From: an uncultured bacterium
GTDB taxonomy: Bacteria > Cyanobacteriota > Vampirovibrionia > Gastranaerophilales > Gastranaerophilaceae
Length of the DNA: 6,366 nt
Assembly: GCA_900554095.1 (NCBI GenBank)
Contig: USGC01000103.1
Span: 1-6,366 of the forward strand
Direction: 5' to 3'
The notes under the pieces were generated by a model. That model was not told the origin of the DNA. It searched no databases and saw nothing but the letters and a program-made list of their open reading frames with translations. Made by a program: the position numbers and the translations under genes. Each line of letters opens with the position of its first letter. The first letter of the stretch is position 1. Positions 1 through 4,906 of the stretch are shown here, piece after piece.

Positions 1-352
1 GCTTTTCCGCACGGAGGTGCGCAAAAAAATCATTGCAATCTGTGCAATTATAAGCCATTATGTCCGGTATGAGGATATCTGCAAGTCCGTCCTGCGCAAC
101 AACAGCATCTTCATCATGCTTTATTGAAAGCGGACAGTACAGCAATTCCGCTTCCTCCCGTGTTATCGCAATATTAAGCGTAAGCTGCGCATCAACCTGC
201 AGCAAAATATCGAACTGAGCTTTGTACTCCGCTTCATTTTTCGGAAAACGTTTTTTAATTATCTGATAAAACCTTTCCGTTGTGAAGCCATTTATGTGGT
301 TTTTAAAGAAGCAGTTTGCCTCAAAAATGGGCAGAGGGCTCATCTGTTTCAT
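1..352 (-). CDS. Unrecognised protein, N-terminal part (runs off left edge)
   Basis: I do not recognise this protein. Reading leftward from the ATG at 352, the frame stays open for 117 codons to the window edge, so the C-terminus is missing. The visible part begins MKQMSPLPIFEANCFF, has a basic patch (KKRFPK, about residues 33-38), then a mixed acidic/hydrophobic stretch, and near the edge a Cys-x2-Cys pair (residues 103 and 106). It shows no signal peptide or membrane segment. ATG 352 is chosen because no ATG, GTG or TTG lies between it and the in-frame TAA upstream; a second Met four codons in is an alternative. No good Shine-Dalgarno sits directly before it: AGGAAAG lies 18 bases upstream, and the ATG overlaps the stop of a short upstream frame as ATGA. 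A hand count gives about 42% G+C over 1-360, above most of the window, with many GCG, CTG and CAG codons. This could mean transfer or simply a differently constrained gene. Confidence 0.6.
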   Translation of the reverse strand, partial: MKQMSPLPIFEANCFFKNHINGFTTERFYQIIKKRFPKNEAEYKAQFDILLQVDAQLTLNIAITREEAELLYCPLSIKHDEDAVVAQDGLADILIPDIMAYNCTDCNDFFAHLRAEK

Positions 353-405
353 ACGATCGTTGATACCATACTTTCCTGCCGCACATAAAAATGCAGCGGC
401 AACAT
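349..405 (-). CDS. Possible 18-codon upstream ORF coupled to the next gene
   Basis: The frame ATG 405 to TGA 349-351 would encode an 18-residue peptide, MLPLHFYVRQESMVSTIV. Its stop codon overlaps the start of the downstream gene (ATGA, 349-352), an arrangement typical of translational coupling. It lies just after the promoter at 420-447 and contains the hairpin at 377-401. A shorter version could start at ATG 369. The ribosome binding site before ATG 405 is weak. The peptide shows no run of one amino acid that would suggest a classic attenuator. This is an inference from layout only. Confidence 0.25.
   Translation of the reverse strand: MLPLHFYVRQESMVSTIV
377..401 (-). other. Hairpin in the leader of the left-edge gene
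   Basis: TGCCGC (396-401 read on the minus strand) pairs perfectly with GCGGCA (377-382); an inner CAT/ATG with a TTTT loop can extend the stem. On the minus strand the 3' arm runs directly into AGGAAAG (371-377), the only Shine-Dalgarno-like sequence near the gene, so folding could affect its access. Neither side has a U-tract, so it does not look like an intrinsic terminator for prfB. Confidence 0.4.
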
Positions 406-419
406 TTTAATATATTTCC

Positions 420-447
420 ATTATACCATATTTTTTTAATTTTTCAA
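420..447 (-). promoter_or_regulatory. Promoter for the left-edge gene, TTGAAA-16-TATAAT with extended -10
   Basis: On the minus strand TTGAAA (442-447) is followed after 16 bases by TATAAT (420-425), and a TG one base before the -10 makes it an extended -10 element. The predicted start of transcription is near 413, about 60 bases before ATG 352. The -35 box overlaps the TGA stop of prfB (444-446), so prfB and the downstream gene are packed without a spacer. Both hexamers are near the sigma-70/SigA consensus. Confidence 0.65.
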
Positions 448-1539
448 GATACTGAGGCTTGGGATTTTAACCAACTGTCAATGAATTCATCAATATCGCC
501 GTCCATAACTGCGTCAACGTTTCCCATTTCATAACCAGTTCGATGATCTTTTACCATTTTATACGGATGGAATACGTATGAGCGAATTTGCGAGCCAAAA
601 TTTATATCAACGTTTTCACCTTTTAACTCAGCTAATTTCTTTTCGTGCTCTGCCTGGCGGATTGCAAGAAGTTTTGAGGCCAAAATCTGCATTGCATTTT
701 CTTTATTTTGTAATTGTGAACGCTCTTGCTGGCATTTGACAACTATTCCGGTCGGTTTGTGCAGAATTCTCACGGCAGTTTCAACTTTGTTTACATTTTG
801 ACCGCCAGCGCCTCCTGAACGCATTGTATCAATTTCAAGTTCATCCGGCGGAATTGTTATTGTTTTTTCAAAATCTTCAATTATCGGAGAAACTTCCACT
901 GACGCAAAGCTTGTTTGGCGTTTTCCGTTTGCATTAAATGGAGAAATTCTCACAAGTCTGTGAACCCCTTTTTCGGCTTTTGCATAACCGTATGCGTATT
1001 TACCTGAAATTTTAATGGTTGCTGATTTAATCCCGGCTTCTTCTCCATCTAATTTGTCAAGCAAATCAACTTTCCAATCGTGGTTTTCTGCCCATCGTGA
1101 ATACATTCTTAAAAGCAAGCTTGCCCAATCTTGCGCATCAGTTCCGCCGGCACCTGCATTAATTGTTAAAATCGCATCAGCTTCATCATACTCTCCACCC
1201 AACAAAAGTCTTATTTCAAATTTATCAAGTTCTTTTTCTGTTTTTTTTAAGTTATCCAACGCTTCAGCGAGAATATCATTATCAGCTAATTCGAGTGCTG
1301 CCTGCGCGTCTTCTACAAACGTTGTCCATCTGTTCAGATTGTCCAATTTTTCTTTAATTTCTTTTATTTCAGCACCAATTTTGGAGACTTTATTTTTATC
1401 CGACCAAACTTGGGGATTTTGCATTTGCGCATCGAGTTCATTGAGTTTTTTCTCAAGTCCGAAAGGGTCAAAGACACTCCTTAATTTTATTTATACGTGG
1501 TGTAATTGTATTTAAAAACTGTTTAATCTCTGTTTCCAT
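444..1539 (-). CDS. prfB: Peptide chain release factor 2 (RF2), expressed by programmed +1 frameshift
   Basis: RF2 is a cytoplasmic class I release factor: it reads UAA and UGA stop codons in the ribosomal A site and triggers hydrolysis of peptidyl-tRNA. The codon-recognition tripeptide SPF (about residues 199-201) and the catalytic GGQ loop (245-247, in RSGGAGGQNVNKVETA) are intact. The SPF marks this as RF2, because RF1 carries a PxT motif there. The gene is in two frames: ATG 1539 opens 23 codons ending CTT TGA (stop at 1468-1470), and slipping one base forward at CTT continues with GAC (1467-1469) into DPFGLEKKLNEL and on to the TGA at 444-446. The total is 364 aa, almost the 365 of the E. 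coli protein. Annotating only from the internal ATG at 1424 would lose 38 residues. The segment before the frameshift has the usual helical RF2 N-terminus. The gene diverges from the membrane protein gene at 1626; no terminator is evident after its stop. Confidence 0.97.
1467..1482 (-). promoter_or_regulatory. prfB: RF2 autoregulatory +1 frameshift site
   Basis: On the minus strand the site reads AAGGAG (1477-1482), TGT (1474-1476), CTT (1471-1473), TGA (1468-1470), C (1467). A Shine-Dalgarno-like sequence three bases before CUU, followed by UGA C, is the hallmark arrangement of bacterial prfB. When RF2 is scarce, the ribosome pauses at UGA, the internal AAGGAG pairs with 16S rRNA, and the CUU tRNA slips to UUU, so the next codon is GAC. 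When RF2 is plentiful, termination at UGA stops synthesis. The 23-codon first frame and the restored homology afterwards support it. A sequencing error is very unlikely given the complete signal. Confidence 0.95.
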
Positions 1540-1545
1540 AATTTG

Positions 1546-1573
1546 ATTATAATATAAAAACACACTGTTGCAA
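1546..1573 (-). promoter_or_regulatory. prfB promoter, TTGCAA-16-TATAAT
   Basis: Minus-strand TTGCAA (1568-1573) is followed after 16 bases by a perfect TATAAT (1546-1551). The expected transcription start, 6-8 bases past the -10, falls at about 1538-1540, on or beside the A of the prfB ATG (1539). That would give an mRNA with almost no leader. No Shine-Dalgarno is seen before ATG 1539, which fits. The -35 is the same palindromic hexamer used by the opposite promoter. Confidence 0.6.
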
Positions 1574-1595
1574 TTATAAACAAATTTGATATAAT
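1568..1595 (+). promoter_or_regulatory. Promoter for the membrane protein gene, TTGCAA-16-TATAAT
   Basis: TTGCAA (1568-1573) is followed after 16 bases by TATAAT (1590-1595). Transcription should start near 1602, leaving about 24 bases of leader that hold the Shine-Dalgarno AAGGAG (1615-1620). The -35 hexamer is a perfect palindrome shared with the divergent prfB promoter at the same spacer length. Confidence 0.6.
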
Positions 1596-1625
1596 AAAAA
1601 AGTATTAAATTATTAAGGAGAGTTT

Positions 1626-2489
1626 ATGAGTGGTGGGTATTTAGAAGGTTTTAAAAAAATTTATTCGGGCAAGAATGTACTTAAAAGTCATTTATTTTTG
1701 TTTGCGTTATTTGTTGGTCTATCAATACCGTCTGTTATTGCAACTCTTAACGTTAACAGTACAAATAAGGAACAGTTGTATAATTATATATACATACAGC
1801 ACCCTGATTTAGGAATTGTTACAATTTTATTCTCCTTGCTGTTGAATTTATATTGTGTACACTTTATACATAAGGCTTTAAAATTTCAGATTTGGAAGGA
1901 TACGGAACAGAACGAAGAACGCATAAAAGCTTTTCCCATTATGCCGGATATTAATTTTAATTTTTTTAAACCTTTAGGTAAATGTATACTTTTCTGGATT
2001 ATATGGCTGATATACGCCTCCATCGCACCGGGAATTATAATTTTATTGTTTGCTGTTCCTTATGGACCTGCAATCGTGCACAAATTTATCAGTTTTACTG
2101 TTATTATTTATGCATTATTTCTTGCATTTACAATGCCATACGTTGTAACTAAATTTGCAAAAAACTTTTCTGTAAAAGAGGTTTTATCGCCGCTCATTAC
2201 GTTTGATATCATAAAACGCACATTTAAAGAGACAGCTATTGCGTATTTGAAATACATTGGAATTTTGATTTTATTTATCTGTGCGATATTAGCAATCATG
2301 ATTATGTTCCTTATCTTCGTAAGCATTATTTTAGCTGTTATGAAAGCAGCAAACAGTGCATTTATTTTCAAATCACCTGCGATACTGACCATAATGACAG
2401 CGATATACTTGTATTTGGGCTCTATAATTGGCTTTGTGTTCTACTACGTCATTGCTGAAATCTACCATGCCAAAATAGAAAAAAACTAA
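1626..2489 (+). CDS. Multi-pass membrane protein of unknown function
   Basis: This 287-aa protein is strongly hydrophobic and I cannot place it in a named family with confidence. Likely membrane segments are at about residues 22-40, 61-82, 118-145, 152-175, 207-239 (long, perhaps a bent or doubled helix) and 251-277. A charged soluble loop (about 85-117, KFQIWKDTEQNEERIK and following) lies between the second and third, and a basic/acidic loop (176-206) before the fifth. The short C-terminal tail is charged. The pattern resembles small uncharacterised integral membrane families such as DUF4013, but no diagnostic motif is visible, so this is only a suggestion. Start ATG 1626 has a good AAGGAG five bases upstream. 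The gene stands alone on the plus strand: divergent from prfB, convergent with the nucleotidase gene (4 bases between stops). No enzymatic residues stand out. Confidence 0.85.
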   Translation: MSGGYLEGFKKIYSGKNVLKSHLFLFALFVGLSIPSVIATLNVNSTNKEQLYNYIYIQHPDLGIVTILFSLLLNLYCVHFIHKALKFQIWKDTEQNEERIKAFPIMPDINFNFFKPLGKCILFWIIWLIYASIAPGIIILLFAVPYGPAIVHKFISFTVIIYALFLAFTMPYVVTKFAKNFSVKEVLSPLITFDIIKRTFKETAIAYLKYIGILILFICAILAIMIMFLIFVSIILAVMKAANSAFIFKSPAILTIMTAIYLYLGSIIGFVFYYVIAEIYHAKIEKN

Positions 2490-2493
2490 AGAT

Positions 2494-4041
2494 TTAATTA
2501 ACAATTTTTATACGTCCGTCGTCTTGAATATTCACTGGCGACGGATTGTTTTTAAAATACATTTCCACGCATTTTTCAACTCCAAAATCGTAAACCTTTT
2601 CTGCCTGATTTATTTTATTAAGAGAAGTAAATCCGTCTTTGCCTTCTGCATAATAATCAGCTAAAGCAGTTAAATATATTTTATCCTCTCTCGGATTGTA
2701 AACATCTATCTTTGATTCTCTGCCTGATTTGTCAATATAATAAAGGTCTGAAATCTCGCCATTTTTATCTATATTATACTTTAATCCCGATGTTTGGAAA
2801 ATTCCGGGTTTGTTATTTTTGTTCACAAGCGATTTTGCTCCTACTTTGATCGCATCGACAATTTCTTTTTCTGTATACTTTGCAACAACCATGCGGTTTT
2901 TAAAAGGAGACAAATCATCCAGAACACGGCTGTCTAATGCACCTGATTCAAAGTACCCTCTAACAGTCGCGGCGTTAAAAAGTGCAATATCTGTATTCAA
3001 AGTATTTCGCATACAGTCAACTAAAAACTGCGCATGAGGATTAGGGTCAATTAAATCATTTTCAACCGGAGGAGCCGCGTGATTAACGTATCCGACAATG
3101 TGCGGTTTACCTAGAATCTTTTCAAATACATGGCGAATAGGCGCATTTCGTTTGAAACCCCGCGTGCTTGTAACATTGTTTTGAACCTTTGTAATTACAC
3201 CTTTATCATTAAATTCTAAATTTAAAATTCCAAAGAATTTCCCGTCGCGCCCGGCCTGAGTAATTACTACCGGTTCACCCTTTTTACTGTAAAGAAGGTT
3301 TTCGCCCTCTTTAACGTCTTTTACAAGGTTATGAGAATGTCCGCCAAGAATTACGTCTATCCCTTGTGTTTCCTGTGCTATGCGGCGGTCATAACCATAG
3401 CCCAAGTGTGATAAAAGAATAATTTTATCTATTCCTTGTTGATTAAGCTTGTTCACTTCGTCTTGGATATCGTCTATTGTTGCTTTTATATTATGGACAT
3501 CATGATTTGCAAAGATTGTGCTGTATTTCAACCTTGAAATAAGATCAGTAGGCCCTGCGCCTATTACGCCGTATTTATGTCCGTTAATTTCTTGAACATA
3601 AGATTTTTCAATTTTTTTGCTTAAAGGATTGCCTGATTTTAAATCTATGTTACAAGCTAAAAGCCTGTATTTCATATCTGGGATAATTTTTTCTATATTG
3701 TTCGGGCTGTCGCACTCGTGGTTACCTACAGCAGAGGCCTTAATATTCATGGCATTTTGCCCGGTAACAGCCACACGGTTAACATTCTCAATCTCACCCA
3801 GCATTATATCGCCGGACGAAAATTTAAGCTTATCTGTAGGCTGCGACGGTGTAAAATTATCATAAGCATTAGATGCTGTCATCGTGCGCTCAAGGTTAAT
3901 TGATTTGCCATGGAAATCATTTATATAAAAAATGCTTGTACGGATTGGTTGCTTTGAATTATTCGGCGGCTGCTGGTTTTTCGCGTTGTTTGCCGATTTA
4001 AATGAATTATTCGAAATATTGAGATATATGGGCATTAGCAT
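2494..4041 (-). CDS. 5'-nucleotidase family metallophosphoesterase
   Basis: This is a 515-aa two-domain enzyme of the UshA/5'-nucleotidase superfamily, expected to remove phosphate from nucleotides or related phosphoesters with two metal ions. The N-terminal calcineurin-like domain has all signature motifs: NDFHG (41-45), SSGD (75-78), GNHE (106-109), SHLG (211-214) and GGHSH (233-237), so the metal ligands look complete. The C-terminal substrate-binding domain shows NAATVRG (356-362, the usual N..x.R element), SPFKN (378-382) and the LADYYAEGKDG stretch (460-470). Substrate cannot be told from sequence. The first 34 residues are hydrophilic and rich in Asn, Ser, Gln and Lys, with no hydrophobic signal core, unlike the exported E. 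coli UshA, so a cytoplasmic or non-classical location is inferred. Start ATG 4041 or ATG 4035 is possible; neither has a strong Shine-Dalgarno. The 82 bases upstream (4042-4123) are very AT-rich; I see no convincing promoter or terminator there. Confidence 0.9.
   Translation of the reverse strand: MLMPIYLNISNNSFKSANNAKNQQPPNNSKQPIRTSIFYINDFHGKSINLERTMTASNAYDNFTPSQPTDKLKFSSGDIMLGEIENVNRVAVTGQNAMNIKASAVGNHECDSPNNIEKIIPDMKYRLLACNIDLKSGNPLSKKIEKSYVQEINGHKYGVIGAGPTDLISRLKYSTIFANHDVHNIKATIDDIQDEVNKLNQQGIDKIILLSHLGYGYDRRIAQETQGIDVILGGHSHNLVKDVKEGENLLYSKKGEPVVITQAGRDGKFFGILNLEFNDKGVITKVQNNVTSTRGFKRNAPIRHVFEKILGKPHIVGYVNHAAPPVENDLIDPNPHAQFLVDCMRNTLNTDIALFNAATVRGYFESGALDSRVLDDLSPFKNRMVVAKYTEKEIVDAIKVGAKSLVNKNNKPGIFQTSGLKYNIDKNGEISDLYYIDKSGRESKIDVYNPREDKIYLTALADYYAEGKDGFTSLNKINQAEKVYDFGVEKCVEMYFKNNPSPVNIQDDGRIKIVN
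2515..2552 (+). terminator. Intrinsic terminator for the membrane protein gene, inside the opposing CDS
   Basis: TCCGTCG (2515-2521) pairs perfectly with CGACGGA (2539-2545), and a run TTGTTTTT follows directly. The 17-base loop contains the palindrome GAATATTC, which can form a smaller inner stem. It begins 25 bases after the plus-strand stop codon. The tail is T-rich only in the plus direction, so it should end transcription of the 1626-2489 gene. It sits entirely within the last codons of the convergent nucleotidase gene. Confidence 0.55.
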
Positions 4042-4123
4042 TTATTTCAAAATTCCCATAATTTAGAAGACTTGTGAATAATCTATTTTGCTATTTTAAT
4101 CTTTTAAAATTTACAAAAGTTTA

Positions 4124-4360
4124 TTATTCAAATTTCATTGTCTGGACAGACCAGTATTTTGAAAGTGCACCAATTAAATCTTCTGCATCGCCTTTGACTT
4201 CTAAAAGGACTATCCCGCGGTTTAAGCAAACGTCTTGTTCTGACGGGTGAAGACCTATACGGGTTCTTATTTTGCAGCCGTAAGTTGTTAAGATGCTTTG
4301 GAATTCAATTGAAGTTTCTTCTCTGTTTTGTAAATTTACACCAATAATTGTTATAGTCAT
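4124..4360 (-). CDS. TM1266-type ACT-like protein, putative iron-only hydrogenase system regulator
   Basis: This 78-aa protein starts MTITIIGVNLQNREET and has the beta-alpha-beta layout of a small ACT-like domain: a hydrophobic strand with 'IGV..QNRE', a helix with a TTYG turn, the RTRIGLH strand, GIVLLEVKG, then an 'EDLIGALSKYWSVQTMKF' helix and strand. From memory this matches the family typed by Thermotoga TM1266, annotated as an iron-only hydrogenase system putative regulator. The name comes from frequent clustering with [FeFe]-hydrogenase and hyd maturase genes; its molecular role is not settled. No hydrogenase gene is in this window. Start ATG 4360 is preferred over the upstream in-frame ATG 4408: GAGGAGAG lies four bases before it and the longer form would translate through the promoter. 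It differs from many relatives by Cys residues at about 29 and 45. Other small ACT-type regulators are possible. Confidence 0.65.
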   Translation of the reverse strand: MTITIIGVNLQNREETSIEFQSILTTYGCKIRTRIGLHPSEQDVCLNRGIVLLEVKGDAEDLIGALSKYWSVQTMKFE

Positions 4361-4364
4361 AATT

Positions 4365-4372
4365 CTCTCCTC
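4365..4372 (-). promoter_or_regulatory. Strong ribosome binding site fixing the 78-aa start
   Basis: Minus-strand GAGGAGAG followed by AATT and ATG 4360. It is the strongest Shine-Dalgarno on the minus strand of the window apart from the one inside prfB, and it decides the start against ATG 4408. Confidence 0.85.
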
Positions 4373-4379
4373 GAAAAAT

Positions 4380-4408
4380 AAAATATACTGCTTACAAAGC
4401 ACTTTCAA
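4380..4408 (-). promoter_or_regulatory. Promoter with internal palindrome for the TM1266-type gene
   Basis: Minus-strand TTGAAA (4403-4408), a 17-base spacer and TATTTT (4380-4385) place the transcription start near 4373, just ahead of the Shine-Dalgarno. The spacer holds the perfect inverted repeat TGCTT-tgt-AAGCA (4389-4401), a position where a bound repressor would block RNA polymerase. The promoter call is fairly good; the operator is an inference. Confidence 0.55.
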
Positions 4409-4432
4409 TTGGCTGAATTACCTATATAACTA

Positions 4433-4461
4433 AATAACACCCCTTTACATGGAGTGTTATT
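4433..4461 (-). terminator. Hairpin, probable terminator of the 104-aa gene
   Basis: On the minus strand an 11-bp stem (AATAACACTCC with GGGGTGTTATT, one G-T pair) closes a 7-base loop, starting 29 bases after the stop codon at 4490. The same stem on the plus strand has an A-C mismatch in place of the G-T pair, which favours minus-strand function. The tail is U-rich (TTATTTAGTTATA) but has no clean run, so termination may be weak. An 11-base direct repeat, ATAACTAAATA, lies on each side (4426-4436, overlapping the stem, and 4471-4481). Confidence 0.5.
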
Positions 4462-4489
4462 GAATAATTGATAACTAAATATATGATTT

Positions 4490-4804
4490 TTATGAAAAAT
4501 CAATGTTATCTGTGGCTTGAAGCTGTTTTTTCTTTAGATTATGCATAACAGCATCGACTAGTAACTCATAAGATTTCATGTTTTCGATATTCGGAAACTC
4601 TTCTTTAAGTTGTTCTCTGACCATTGCTTCCAGCCTTCGTTCGTCAGAATTTGATTTCAAATCATCAAGACCTGTAACCATTCTTATATAATCTTCAGAT
4701 GATTTGTCTATATTTTTAGAGGCAAAATTTAACCAGCGTAATTTCGGTGAAATTTCCTGTTTCAATTTTTTAACTATTTTTAAATTTTTCATTCGGTTAA
4801 GCAT
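4490..4804 (-). CDS. Unrecognised 104-aa soluble protein
   Basis: I do not recognise this protein. It is hydrophilic and probably mostly helical: a Lys/Arg-rich start (MLNRMKNLKIVKKLKQEI), a segment with LRWLNFASKNIDKS (about 22-35), a highly charged middle (DERRLEAMVREQLKEEFP, about 54-71), then SYELLVDAVMHNLKKKQLQ. It has no membrane segment, signal peptide or cysteine. Start ATG 4804 has AGAGG (4814-4818) nine bases upstream; ATG 4792 is a possible later start. It lies 102 bases after glyS and has a TATAAT upstream of its own, so it may be transcribed separately. Coding character is supported by good codon phasing, a ribosome binding site and a downstream hairpin. The small size leaves some doubt. 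Confidence 0.7.
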   Translation of the reverse strand: MLNRMKNLKIVKKLKQEISPKLRWLNFASKNIDKSSEDYIRMVTGLDDLKSNSDERRLEAMVREQLKEEFPNIENMKSYELLVDAVMHNLKKKQLQATDNIDFS

Positions 4805-4848
4805 GAACTACTACCTCTAACTTTTTCTACGTTTGTTCCTTTTGTACT

Positions 4849-4854
4849 ATTATA
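4849..4854 (-). promoter_or_regulatory. Possible -10 element (TATAAT) before the 104-aa gene
   Basis: A perfect TATAAT on the minus strand lies 44 bases before ATG 4804, in the 102-base gap after glyS. No recognisable -35 is found at 16-18 bases, so the promoter is weakly supported. The sequence is AT-rich enough for chance matches. A T-run at 4864-4871 on the same strand is not preceded by a good hairpin. Confidence 0.3.
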
Positions 4855-4906
4855 AAATACTCTGAAAAAAATAATTTACTTATTTCATCAGTTTATTTAC
4901 AATTCT

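Noticed and set aside
377..401. Hairpin as an intrinsic terminator of prfB
   Set aside because: No U-run follows on either strand, and it lies downstream of a good promoter, so a leader element is more likely.
1467..1470. prfB as a frameshifted pseudogene
   Set aside because: The break coincides exactly with the known recoding signal (SD-like sequence, CUU UGA C), and all functional motifs are intact.
1015..1515. A 166-codon plus-strand open frame opposite prfB
   Set aside because: It is antisense to conserved RF2 sequence, rich in Ser/Ala from reverse reading, and has no ribosome binding site. Its length follows from the codon use of prfB.
2108..2392. A 94-codon minus-strand frame inside the membrane protein gene
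   Set aside because: It is antisense to a well-supported gene with strong membrane-segment structure, with no ribosome binding site or separate support.
2810..3903. Several short plus-strand frames opposite the 5'-nucleotidase gene
   Set aside because: They overlap conserved nucleotidase motifs in reverse and show no start signals.
4361..4408. A longer N-terminus for the TM1266-type protein starting at ATG 4408
   Set aside because: The extra 16 codons run through the promoter and the Shine-Dalgarno, add sequence unlike the family, and lack their own ribosome binding site.
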